DNA from: Acidobacteriota bacterium
Lineage (GTDB): Bacteria; Acidobacteriota; Terriglobia; UBA7540
DNA length: 64,000 bases
Reading direction: 5' to 3'
NCBI GenBank assembly: GCA_902812465.1
Contig: CADDZE010000018.1
Coordinates: 1-64,000, forward strand
The position numbers were made by a program, and so were the translations under genes. The notes beneath the pieces were generated by a model that saw only the letters and a program-made list of their open reading frames with translations, was not told the DNA's origin and did not search any database. This document shows positions 34,651 through 43,182 of this stretch, in pieces (position 1 is the stretch's first letter; each line of letters starts with the position of its first letter).

Positions 34651-34691
34651 AAATTGAAGGAACGAAGCCACCAAGTTATAGAAAATACGAG
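34651..34691. repeat. Intergenic direct repeat, copy 2
   Basis: Same as copy 1 apart from a one-base indel near its start and two substitutions in the middle (TTATA for TTGTT), with about 114 bases between copies. Its right end lies about 80 bases before the start of the beta-propeller gene. Confidence 0.75.
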
Positions 34692-34770
34692 AGGCGAGGT
34701 GCCGGGCCACAGCCCTGGCCTTGCGCATCAATGGCTGCCACCCGCGATGAACCTAAGGCCCGTAGCAGGA

Positions 34771-37032
34771 ATGAAACGACTCGTACTATTGTTTACGTTG
34801 CTGACGGCGTCTTGGTTGTATGCCAGCGAGACCGCTTTCTGGCAGCTCGACACCTTCGACGATTTTCTGCGTGGAAATCTTTCCGGCGTGTCACTGAGCA
34901 AGGAAGGCGAGCTGCGGCTAGCTCCCCTGGCCAAACCAGTCTTCAGCCCGGACGAGACGGTGGCCCTCTCCCTGGCCTCCGACCCACAAGGTCATCTCTA
35001 TGTCGGAACGGGACACCAGGGGAAAGTATTCAGGCTAGACCGGGATTTGAAGCACACCCTGCTGTTTCAGGCCCCTGAGCCAGAAGTCCTTGCCCTGGCC
35101 TTTGGCCCTGACGGTGCTCTCTACGTGGGTACTTCTCCCCAAGGCAAGGTCTACCGCGTGGAGGCGAGCGGCAAGTGGCGTGTCTTCTTCGATCCCAAGG
35201 CCAAGTATATTTGGGCCCTGGCCTTCGATCGGGAAGACCAGCTTTATGTGGGCACGGGTGACCGTGGGCAGATTTTCCGGGTGGATCGGAGCGGCAAGGG
35301 AACGGTGTTCTTTGACAGCACGCAGACGCACATCATGTGCTTGACTTTCGACCGCAGCGGCAACCTGCTGGCAGGCAGCGAACCTAACGGCTTAATCTAT
35401 CGCATCGATCCTCACGGTAAGGCATTCGTCATCTACCAGTCCTCCCTTCCCGAAATCCACTCGCTGGCGGTCGACAACCAGGGACGGATCTATGCAGCCG
35501 CTCTGGGCAACGCCGGAGGCCGTGGCAGCGCCGAAACCTTCTCTGCTCCCCAGCCAACTGCCCCGATAGAGGGTGGCGTCACGACGGTTACGGTGGTCGC
35601 CTCTACCGGCTCCAACTCCTCGGAGTTAGGGCAGCAACCGCAACAAGAAAAGTCGGCGCCCCCTGCTTCACGAAATCGCGCAACCATGGGCACGCCCGGC
35701 TTGCCCTTCTCAACCGGCCCCCAAGGCAAGGGGTCGCTTATCGAGATTCTGCCGGACTCCTCTGCCGAGACCCTCTGGAGCTCGAACCAGGAGAGCATCT
35801 TCGGCCTGGCGGTTCGGGGCCATGACGTGCTCTTCTCAACCGACGCCGAAGGCCGCATCTTCAGCCTTAGCCCTTCCGCCGCGGGCTCAGACGGAAGCCC
35901 GAAGCTGACCTTGCTCACCGAGACCCCGGAGTCCCTGCCGACGCGGCTGCTGTTGCATGGCAGCGACCTCTACATCGCCACCAGCAACATCGCCCGGCTC
36001 TTCCGGGTAGGCAGCGGCCTTGCCACCGAGGGTACTTACGAGTCCCCGGTTAAGGATACGAAGTTCATCTCCCACTGGGGCACTATCGCCTGGCGCGCGG
36101 ATACCCCGCCTGGTTGCACTTTGCAGTTTTACTCGCGGTCGGGAAATTCCGAACGCCCCGATAATACCTGGAGCGACTGGGCCGGTCCTTATACCAATCC
36201 CGAGGGCAGCACCATCCAAAGCCCGCCCGCGCGCTTTTTGCAGTGGAAGGCGGTCTTTCGCGGCCCGGGCAGTGCCAGCCCGACGCTCGATCAGGTGAGA
36301 ATCTCCTATCTGAATCAGAACCTCCCGCCGGTTATCCACGCCCTTTCCGTGACTTCCGGGGGCGAACGCAGCGAAGCGACGGGTGCAGCTTTTACGCCCT
36401 CTTCCGGCGGGGCTAGCGTCGTAGTGACTACGTCTCCTACAACCTTCGGCAACCCGCCGGCCTCTGCCAGCGCCCACCCAAAGGACCCCGTCGTCATTAC
36501 CTGGCAGGCGGAGGATCCCAACGGCGACCAGCTCGTCTACTCGCTATATTTGCGCGGCGAGGGCGAGCGCGAGTGGCACCTGCTGAAGAGGCGGCTGCGG
36601 GAAACCAGCTATACCATCGATCCGGATGCCCTGGCAGACGGCCGCTATCTGGTGCGGCTGGTGGCATCCGACGAGGAATCCAATTCACCACAGACCGCTC
36701 GCCAGACCGAGCTCGTCAGCGCACCCTTCTGGGTGGACAATACTCCGCCTGGCGTCCGGGTGGTCCGGCAATCGGTGCTGGCCAACGGCGCGGATGTCAG
36801 CTTTGAGGCAGAGAGCAACCTCTCGCCTTTGCGCAAGGCGGAAGTCTCGATCGACGGTGGCGAGTGGCACAGCGTCAACTCCGACGATGGCGTGGTGGAC
36901 TCCCGGCGCGAAACCTTCACACTCCGGAATCTCCCGTTAGCTTCCGGCGAGCACTTGATCCTGCTGCGCGTCTGGAATACCACCGGAAATGCTGGCTTGG
37001 GCAAGGCCGTCGTGAGGGTGGCCGGGCAGTAA
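34771..37032 (+). CDS. Exported beta-propeller protein with C-terminal Ig-like region
   Basis: A 753-residue secreted protein (signal peptide about 1-19, ending LYAS). It contains repeated propeller blades of the form LYVGT-x3-G-x-(V/I)-(F/Y)-R-(L/V/I)-(D/E), spaced about 50 residues apart (HLYVGTGHQGKVFRLD, ALYVGTSPQGKVYRVE, QLYVGTGDRGQIFRVD). From about residue 510 onward it has segments like PPVIHALSVTS and VITWQAEDPNGDQLVYSLYLRG, typical of fibronectin/Ig-like domains. It is probably a cell-surface or periplasmic protein. The frame is open to 34633. An ATG at 34747 is the alternative start; I prefer 34771, which gives a normal signal peptide. Confidence 0.8.
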   Translation: MKRLVLLFTLLTASWLYASETAFWQLDTFDDFLRGNLSGVSLSKEGELRLAPLAKPVFSPDETVALSLASDPQGHLYVGTGHQGKVFRLDRDLKHTLLFQAPEPEVLALAFGPDGALYVGTSPQGKVYRVEASGKWRVFFDPKAKYIWALAFDREDQLYVGTGDRGQIFRVDRSGKGTVFFDSTQTHIMCLTFDRSGNLLAGSEPNGLIYRIDPHGKAFVIYQSSLPEIHSLAVDNQGRIYAAALGNAGGRGSAETFSAPQPTAPIEGGVTTVTVVASTGSNSSELGQQPQQEKSAPPASRNRATMGTPGLPFSTGPQGKGSLIEILPDSSAETLWSSNQESIFGLAVRGHDVLFSTDAEGRIFSLSPSAAGSDGSPKLTLLTETPESLPTRLLLHGSDLYIATSNIARLFRVGSGLATEGTYESPVKDTKFISHWGTIAWRADTPPGCTLQFYSRSGNSERPDNTWSDWAGPYTNPEGSTIQSPPARFLQWKAVFRGPGSASPTLDQVRISYLNQNLPPVIHALSVTSGGERSEATGAAFTPSSGGASVVVTTSPTTFGNPPASASAHPKDPVVITWQAEDPNGDQLVYSLYLRGEGEREWHLLKRRLRETSYTIDPDALADGRYLVRLVASDEESNSPQTARQTELVSAPFWVDNTPPGVRVVRQSVLANGADVSFEAESNLSPLRKAEVSIDGGEWHSVNSDDGVVDSRRETFTLRNLPLASGEHLILLRVWNTTGNAGLGKAVVRVAGQ

Positions 37033-37396
37033 AATCCAGCGGAAGCTGCACGCCCAGCTAGACGGCGGCGTTGCCTGGGGGGAAGGCCGCCGCGTTTGGG
37101 GATCGGTGCCCAGCAGTCGGTCCTCGGTTCTCCTTCCGCTTGTGGCGGCCGGAACCTCAGCTCTGCACCAAGCGAAGCGGGGAAGTTCCGGCGAGAATCT
37201 GGGAACGAGCGGTCAAGGGTAAGCGGGCCGCCAGGCTCATCCCGGGTAGGGTACGGGATCTGCCGCCTAGGCCCGAAGGGCGGACCGCCCGGTGTAACGG
37301 CAGTTTACGCTCCCTCGCAGTTAACTGGGAGACAACTCCCCTATAGCGCTCCGCATCTCACCCGACGAGTCGAGAAGCGGGGCCCAGCGGGTTCCT
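37033..37396. other. Region upstream of the ECF sigma gene, no gene seen
   Basis: About 360 GC-rich bases with no credible reading frame. A TTAACT/TATAGC pair with 16-base spacing near 37321-37348 is a weak promoter candidate. I see nothing else. Confidence 0.4.
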
Positions 37397-38035
37397 TTGA
37401 AGACACAGGAGAACGCACAGAGGGCCGCCTCCGAGACTCAGCTGATTGCGCGCGCTCAGCGGGGAGACGAAGCTGCGTTCGCGGCCTTGTTTGACATGTA
37501 CAAGCGCCGCGTCTACTCTCTCTGCTTGCGGATGACAGGCAGTACGGCGGAAGCGGAGGACCTGACACAGGAAGCTTTTTTGCAGCTCTTCCGCAAGATC
37601 TCCACGTTCCGCGGCGAATCAGCGTTCTCCACCTGGCTGCACCGGCTGGTGGTGAATGCTGTGCTGATGCACTTGCGGAAGAAGGGCTTGCAGCAGGTCT
37701 CGCTCGATGAGCCAGACACAAGCGGCGACGAGCCGGTCAAGCGCGAATACGGCGAGGACGATCGCCGGCTGCTGCGCTCCATTGACCGCATCACCCTATC
37801 ACGTGCGATCGAGCGCCTGCCGCCAGGTTATCGGGCGGTGTTTGTGCTCCACGACGTCGAGGGCTACGAACACAACGAGATTGCCCAGATGATGAATTGC
37901 TCGGTGGGCAATTCGAAGTCGCAATTGCACAAGGCGCGGCTGAAGTTGCGTGAATACCTCCGCGGCGACCGTTCGCGCCTGGCAGGCGAGGGATCGCTGG
38001 TGCGGACAGCAGCCTCGACGGAGGAGCACAGCTAG
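37397..38035 (+). CDS. ECF-type RNA polymerase sigma factor
   Basis: An extracytoplasmic-function sigma factor, 212 residues. Region 2 (about 18-82) has [20 protein letters not shown] and [33 protein letters not shown]; region 4 (about 135-190) has [44 protein letters not shown]. The only reasonable start is a TTG at 37397; no ATG precedes the conserved region, and the ribosome-binding site is poor, so the exact N-terminus is uncertain. The following gene encodes a membrane anti-sigma factor with a zinc motif, which is probably its regulator. Confidence 0.9.
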   Translation: MKTQENAQRAASETQLIARAQRGDEAAFAALFDMYKRRVYSLCLRMTGSTAEAEDLTQEAFLQLFRKISTFRGESAFSTWLHRLVVNAVLMHLRKKGLQQVSLDEPDTSGDEPVKREYGEDDRRLLRSIDRITLSRAIERLPPGYRAVFVLHDVEGYEHNEIAQMMNCSVGNSKSQLHKARLKLREYLRGDRSRLAGEGSLVRTAASTEEHS

Positions 38036-38110
38036 CGCTCCTTCCATCGCGCGTCTGAGGCTCGCAGCGAGGCGCCTGGTAAGGGCCAAAAGGTAGCGGG
38101 ATAGGGCACC

Positions 38111-38791
38111 ATGCCAGAGCAATACCCAGACCGCCGATCCAGCGTCACGGGCCAGGAGGCGTGCCGCCGTTTCGATGCCGTGCTGGCCGCTTACCTCGAA
38201 GGCGAGGAGCAGCCGGAAATCGGCGCTCACGCCCGCCAATGCCCCTTCTGCTACAGTATGCTGGCCGACCTCGAGCAGATTCGCTCGGCCAGCCGTGACC
38301 TGGGTTGGGAAGAGCCTCCAGCCACCTTGTGGGCGAGCGTGCGGGCGGTGCTGATCAGTGAAGGTGTCATTCGTCCGAGACGGAGGTTCTGGGAACGGCT
38401 CTTCTCTGGCTTGCGAAGGGAAATGATTCCGGCGGCGGCGTTGGCGTGCCTGGCGCTCGCCGCCGCCCTGCTGATCGAGGTGCCTGGTCGCCACGCTTCG
38501 CGTAGGGCGCCGATCGCCTTTGGCCCTGCCGCAGCCATGCCGCAGGACGCACAGGTGGCAGACGTGCTCGCCGACATGGAGAACGCCTACCGTGCCCGCG
38601 CCGCCTCCTTTGATCCCCCAGTGCGGGCTGCGTACGCGCAGGGGCTAGAATCACTAGATGACGAGATCCGCGAGTGCCAGCGCTCGGTTCAGGAGGATCC
38701 GGCGAACGCGCTGGCCCGCGAATACTTGGTGAATGCCTACACGCAGAAGGCGCGGTTGCTGGAAGCGGCGCTCGAATACGAGGGCCGCTGA
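38111..38791 (+). CDS. Zinc-finger anti-sigma factor, membrane-anchored
   Basis: A 226-residue protein with the ZAS-type motif HARQCPFC (His-x3-Cys-x2-Cys) in its cytoplasmic N-terminal domain, a single transmembrane helix (about 99-117: MIPAAALACLALAAALLIEV) and an exported C-terminal domain that is helical (VADVLADMENAYRARAASF... EYLVNAYTQKARLLEAALEYE). This layout is that of ECF anti-sigma factors that sense envelope conditions. It follows the sigma gene by 75 bases. Confidence 0.83.
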   Translation: MPEQYPDRRSSVTGQEACRRFDAVLAAYLEGEEQPEIGAHARQCPFCYSMLADLEQIRSASRDLGWEEPPATLWASVRAVLISEGVIRPRRRFWERLFSGLRREMIPAAALACLALAAALLIEVPGRHASRRAPIAFGPAAAMPQDAQVADVLADMENAYRARAASFDPPVRAAYAQGLESLDDEIRECQRSVQEDPANALAREYLVNAYTQKARLLEAALEYEGR

Positions 38792-38809
38792 GGGACGGCG
38801 CTGAAAGAA

Positions 38810-38832
38810 GGCCGCGCCAGTGGAGCGCGGCC
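38810..38832 (+). other. 8-bp GC hairpin between anti-sigma and DUF4097 genes
   Basis: GGCCGCGC and GCGCGGCC flank a 7-base loop, with no T-run after it. Possibly a processing site or partial attenuator in a sigma/anti-sigma/DUF4097 operon. Confidence 0.4.
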
Positions 38833-38881
38833 CGCTGACTGTGAAACAGCGTCGGGGTGGGGTCTATAAATCGAGAACACC

Positions 38882-39730
38882 ATGAATCGAAACAGGCCAT
38901 TCCGCAGTAGCCTGCTTCTCCTTACCCTTCCTCTCTGCCTCTGTGCCGCCAGCGGTCCGGGAAAGATCGAGAAGACGTTCGCTACCACCTCGAATCCTCA
39001 CATCAGTATCTTCAACCTGGAAGGCAAGGTGATCGTGCGAGGCTGGGATAAGGCCCAGGTGCATGTCCTTTGTTCCGCGTCGGCAACCGGACTGGAAGTG
39101 GATTCGGAAGCGCTGCCAGCACAAGGCGCGGCGGAGAAGCTTCGCTTCTCCACTCAGAGCTCGATCCCCCGGGCTTCGGGAGCGGTGGATTACATCCTTG
39201 ACGTGCCGCAGCAGTGCAGCCTGGATATCCACAACCCGCAAGGCCACGTGGAAATCGAGAAGGTGCTGGGTGACATCCGAGTGGAGTCGGTCGCTGCGCC
39301 CATCACCGTGACGGACGCCGCAGGGCACGTAGCGCTTGGATCGGTCGGCGGAGATATCACGGTGATCAGGCCTAGCGGCCGCGTCGAAGTATCCTCGGTC
39401 ACAGGCAATCTGCGGTTTGTTTCGCCGTCCAGTCCCGAGCTGGATGCTAACACTTCCCGCGGGCTGATTTCCTACGACGGAGACTTTCCTCCCGGCAGCG
39501 ATTACCACCTCCGGACTTACAGCGGCAGCGTGGACGTCCGCTGTCCCGCATCCGCCTCGTTCGAATTGCGGGCGCGGTCCATGCGCGGCAAAGTCGAGAA
39601 CGCGATCGCTCTCGAGCCCACCAGCCATCAGTCCGTCCACTTCGGGAACAGCCTCTTCGGCCGGCATAGCACGGGCAGGGCTACGCTCGAACTGCGTTCC
39701 TATCGGGGTAACATCTTCATCCATCCGTGA
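38882..39730 (+). CDS. DUF4097-like exported beta-helix protein
   Basis: A 282-residue exported protein (signal about 1-22) made of short repeated beta strands (VEIEKVLGDIRVESVAAPITVTDAAGHVALGSVGGDITVIRP), the pattern of DUF4097-type adhesin-like beta-helices. In Acidobacteria and others these are often found beside ECF sigma/anti-sigma genes, as here. It may be a target or sensor of that system. It starts at the ATG at 38882. Confidence 0.78.
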   Translation: MNRNRPFRSSLLLLTLPLCLCAASGPGKIEKTFATTSNPHISIFNLEGKVIVRGWDKAQVHVLCSASATGLEVDSEALPAQGAAEKLRFSTQSSIPRASGAVDYILDVPQQCSLDIHNPQGHVEIEKVLGDIRVESVAAPITVTDAAGHVALGSVGGDITVIRPSGRVEVSSVTGNLRFVSPSSPELDANTSRGLISYDGDFPPGSDYHLRTYSGSVDVRCPASASFELRARSMRGKVENAIALEPTSHQSVHFGNSLFGRHSTGRATLELRSYRGNIFIHP

Positions 39731-39859
39731 TAGCCTCGCAGGGCCTGGCAAGGACTTGAACGGACTTCACAAGGGATAGGATTTCGGGGCACGGGCCCGC
39801 CGGCGCATCAATGTGGGAGCGGCAAAAGTCTATGCCGATCAGGAGCGCCGCCCGGTGTC

Positions 39860-40822
39860 CTATGGCTCGCCCCACACTTTGAATTCGCGGCCTCGTCCGG
39901 CGCGCACCGCCTGGCGGTAGACGTAGCCGGCGACCGCCACGTCCCAAAGCGCGATCCCTGAAGACTTGAAGAGGGTGATTTCGTCACTCGACGTACGGCG
40001 GCGCCGTCCCGCCACGACCTCGTGCAGCTCTACCACGCCCTGCCAGCCATCGCGGATCGCCTCGAGGCCCTGCACCAGATCGCCTGCCTCTTCGCGTGCC
40101 TGCTCGAGCGTGTCCACGGCAATCAAGCTGGCACGCCCCAGCACGCTCGAATCAAGCTCGCGGCGGCTCAGCATGTTGGCTCCGATGGCATTCACATGCG
40201 TGCCGGGCCGTAGCCAGTCGCCGTGGAGCACGGGCTGGCTGGCCGTCGTAGCCGTCACCACGATGTCGCCAAAGCGTGCTGCCTCTTCGGCGCTGTGGGC
40301 GGGTGCCACCTCCAGCCGTAGGCGCGCGGACATGCGCTGGCAGAATTCACCGCGTCGCGCCTCCTCGCGGCTGTAGACCTTCACGCCTTTGAGCGGGCTC
40401 ACCAAGGCGATCGCTGCCAACTGGGTCTCCGCCTGGCGCCCTGCCCCGATGAGGCCTACCCGTTCCGAATCCGCTCGTGCAAGATACTTGGTGGCGACGC
40501 CGCTGGCCGCACCCGTACGAATCCGCCCCAACTGATCAGCTTCCAGGATGGCGAGCAGCGCGCCGGTTGTTGCATGGTAAAGCAGCACTAGAAACCGCAG
40601 AGCTTCCCGCGTGACGGTGTAGATCTTCATGCCCAGAAGATCTTCCGCTGGAAGAGCCGCCGCCATGTAATGGAGAGAGGAATGAGGCAGAAAGATCCGC
40701 TCGCGGGAACGATTCACGGCTTCTCCACGATGTTGCTCGCGAAACGTCCATTCGATGCGCTCCAGGGCCCGTTCCATGGGCAGAAGGTCCAGCACGTCCT
40801 GTTCGGTAAGAAACAGCGCCAT
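39860..40822 (-). CDS. Ornithine cyclodeaminase/mu-crystallin family protein
   Basis: A 320-residue NAD(P)-binding protein of the ornithine cyclodeaminase/alanine dehydrogenase/mu-crystallin family. It has a Rossmann motif VGLIGAGRQAETQL, the substrate-side FLPHSSLHYMAAALP and GMKIYTV, and the C-terminal DEITLFKSSGIALWDVAVA, a family signature. Members include ornithine cyclodeaminase, lysine cyclodeaminase, alanine and ketimine reductases; which reaction this one carries out is unclear. The reading frame extends to 41008, but the ATG at 40822 gives the normal N-terminus. It is last in a four-gene unit. Confidence 0.86.
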   Translation of the reverse strand: MALFLTEQDVLDLLPMERALERIEWTFREQHRGEAVNRSRERIFLPHSSLHYMAAALPAEDLLGMKIYTVTREALRFLVLLYHATTGALLAILEADQLGRIRTGAASGVATKYLARADSERVGLIGAGRQAETQLAAIALVSPLKGVKVYSREEARRGEFCQRMSARLRLEVAPAHSAEEAARFGDIVVTATTASQPVLHGDWLRPGTHVNAIGANMLSRRELDSSVLGRASLIAVDTLEQAREEAGDLVQGLEAIRDGWQGVVELHEVVAGRRRRTSSDEITLFKSSGIALWDVAVAGYVYRQAVRAGRGREFKVWGEP

Positions 40823-40887
40823 GACTTTCACTCCCGCGCAAAGTAAGCAATGCCGCACCGCCGGCCCTGCGCCCTTGGCGGCAGGGC

Positions 40888-41814
40888 TTAACGGTGCCAC
40901 CAGGTCGCGATCGCGAAGAGGACCAACAGGGCACCTGCCAGGGACGCCACATAGGGCAACGCGGTGCGCAAGAATGGCACCTTGTAGAGCACGGAAGTTG
41001 TCTGCCAATTCTCGTCCTCAGGGTCAAGCGCTGGGCAGGCAAGCTCCCACGCTGCTTCCACGAGCAACCGCCGCGCCGCTTCCCCGAACTCGCGGCTGGC
41101 CGCAGCGGGCGACCCGATATAGCCCATCTTGTTTCCCAGTCGCAACGGGTAATTTTTGCGCAGCACGTCCAGCAGCAGAAATCGCTGCGGGGCGAGATGA
41201 CGGAAGCCAGGATCGACGAGCTCGGGCCTGGCCCGCAACAGCAGCGACGTTTCCCACAGCCCCGCATGGGCATCGCCCTCCAGGGCCTCCCGCTCGGCCG
41301 GCGTGAGCGGCCGGCCCAGTGACGATTCCACCTGATTAACGAACTTTCCGCACAGCACCTTCAGAAGGATTGGCCCACTTACCGAGAGCATGCGCACCCC
41401 GTAGCGCCGGCTTACAACAGCGGCTGCTTCCTCCAGTGCGACGATGTGGCGCGGTCCACCATGCGCGTTGATCACCAAGATGTAGCGAAAGCCTTGGCGC
41501 GCCAGCGCGGCCCCGTAATCCAGGACCGCGTTGCGGATGGTCCGCGCCCGCACTAGCAAGGTCCCTGCTTGTTCGAAGGCGGAAGCACCGATGGGGAGCG
41601 GCGGGCCAATCAGCACGCTCCAGTCTGGTTTGGCTTCCTCGATCCGCAGCGCCAGTTCCTGAGTAAAGAATTCCGCCTCGAACAGGTCCGTGCCCACGGG
41701 AAGGTGCGGGCCGTGCTCTTCAAGGGGACTCGCAGCGAAGAGCACTACGGTGCGGCTCCGTTCCAGGCCGTCGAGCTGGGTGAAGGGGAGCTCGGCAATA
41801 CGCAGGATGCTCAT
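40888..41814 (-). CDS. Creatininase family amidohydrolase with C-terminal membrane helix
   Basis: A 308-residue member of the creatinine amidohydrolase family. The metal-binding pattern is visible: EEHGPHLPVGTD (about 32-43), NAHGGPRHIV, and DAHAGLWETS, giving the Glu, His and Asp ligands expected. Members act on creatinine, formamide-type bonds, or on cofactor-biosynthesis intermediates such as in mycofactocin and F420/riboflavin pathways. The last 20 or so residues are a hydrophobic helix followed by WWHR, which is unusual. It lies 6 bases downstream of the PlsC-like gene and about 65 upstream of the OCD gene. Confidence 0.86.
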   Translation of the reverse strand: MSILRIAELPFTQLDGLERSRTVVLFAASPLEEHGPHLPVGTDLFEAEFFTQELALRIEEAKPDWSVLIGPPLPIGASAFEQAGTLLVRARTIRNAVLDYGAALARQGFRYILVINAHGGPRHIVALEEAAAVVSRRYGVRMLSVSGPILLKVLCGKFVNQVESSLGRPLTPAEREALEGDAHAGLWETSLLLRARPELVDPGFRHLAPQRFLLLDVLRKNYPLRLGNKMGYIGSPAAASREFGEAARRLLVEAAWELACPALDPEDENWQTTSVLYKVPFLRTALPYVASLAGALLVLFAIATWWHR

Positions 41815-41820
41815 GCGAAA

Positions 41821-43173
41821 CTAACAGACCACTCCCAGCGCCCCGGCCCAAGCATTCCTGGCAGCGTTGAAGCGCTCGACAAATGCTTCCTGCCGCCGCT
41901 CGAGATCGGCCTGGCCGGCATCCAGAGACCAGAAGAACCACAAAAGCCGAGTGCGTGGTATTAACCGGGCGTACCGAAGAAGATAGAGACCAGCCACAGG
42001 CAGGGTGGCGGCGTAGAAGCCAGCCGTGGCGCGACCGCCCTTCTGCGCCACCACCGCCACTTGCAGGGCATCGCATAAAGCGATCGCCAAGCCAAGAAAC
42101 ATCCAATTCCTGGCCTGAAGCTCGACCCCGCGGCGCGGCCATTGCCTGGCCAGCTTTAATACCACTCCAGCGAAGAGATGGTTGACTAAGCCCCACAGGG
42201 CGACAGGCAGGCCCACCAGACTTTCAGCGGCCACCCAGGCGCGCCGCCAGCCGGACTTTAGCCAAGCCGCCGCTTCCACTTGCAGCCGCCACAACGACCA
42301 TCGCCGCTCGGCCTCGCGATAGTCGTTCAGGGCCTGGCACAAATCGATGAGGCGGACTGGCTCCATCTGATTGCTCCGCTCAGCCCAATCCTTGACGAAG
42401 CCGCTCAAGCCGAAGGAGTCGATGTCCTGCCGCCACACGTTGCGCCGGCTCCATTCCTCCTCGAGCCGATGGCGAAACAACGCAGCTAGGTCGTTCAGGA
42501 ACCGCTGGGTATCGGCCGCCTGCGGGGCGAATACGTTTCGCCTCAGAGCCTCGGCCAGCACCGACGCCAGCCGCGGCCGGTCATCGGCGGGAGCGGCGGC
42601 CACTGGCATCAGGAGCGGCTCACCCAAGTGTACAAAAGCTTCGCTGGCCGCTAGCCGGGCGACCGGCAGCAGGAGGTGCACGGGCACCACCGGGAGGCGT
42701 CGCGCTACAGGACTACGGTTGGCCATCGACTCGGCGAGGGTGGCCACGGCTTCGAGCAGCTGGGCTGCTCCTTGCGGGTTGCTCACAGCATGCTCGAGAA
42801 AAACGGTGACGACGCCTCCATTCTCGATGGTTTCCTGGCAGGCTAGCCATGCCTTTTGCCAGGCGCTGGCATCCCCTTCGTAGAACACCATGTTGAGGCA
42901 ACGCGCCAGAGCGCGGCGCAGTCGGCTACCTGGCAAACCGCCGGCGCGCGATTCCACCAAGCACTGCACGGGCCGGTCAAAACAGGCCGCCAGGAGGGCC
43001 GCGCCGAGAAGCGTCGAGGGCTGGCCCACCACCAGTAGGGCAGGTCCTTCCGATGCCGCCGGCAACGCTTCGCTATGCAGTACGCGTACGCGGTGAAACA
43101 AGAGGCCGCAAACCACGCGAACTAGTTTCCGGCCTACCCGGTAGAGAATGCTGGGACTTTCCTGTTCGTGCAT
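41821..43173 (-). CDS. PlsC-like protein with a degenerate acyltransferase motif
   Basis: A 450-residue protein. Its first half looks like a glycerolipid acyltransferase domain (GPALLVVGQPSTLLGAALLAACFDRPVQCLVESR, then GVVTVFLEHAVSNPQ and VVPVHLLLPVARL). The catalytic His-x4-Asp is missing: the equivalent VGQPSTLLGA has Gln in place of the His, and the later EGTR-type motif reads LEHA. The second half (about 290-430) is rich in hydrophobic helices. It may be an inactive or altered acyltransferase, or have another role. It lies 9 bases after the SH3 gene and 6 before the creatininase gene. Confidence 0.7.
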   Translation of the reverse strand: MHEQESPSILYRVGRKLVRVVCGLLFHRVRVLHSEALPAASEGPALLVVGQPSTLLGAALLAACFDRPVQCLVESRAGGLPGSRLRRALARCLNMVFYEGDASAWQKAWLACQETIENGGVVTVFLEHAVSNPQGAAQLLEAVATLAESMANRSPVARRLPVVPVHLLLPVARLAASEAFVHLGEPLLMPVAAAPADDRPRLASVLAEALRRNVFAPQAADTQRFLNDLAALFRHRLEEEWSRRNVWRQDIDSFGLSGFVKDWAERSNQMEPVRLIDLCQALNDYREAERRWSLWRLQVEAAAWLKSGWRRAWVAAESLVGLPVALWGLVNHLFAGVVLKLARQWPRRGVELQARNWMFLGLAIALCDALQVAVVAQKGGRATAGFYAATLPVAGLYLLRYARLIPRTRLLWFFWSLDAGQADLERRQEAFVERFNAARNAWAGALGVVC

Positions 43174-43182
43174 GCTCTCGTC

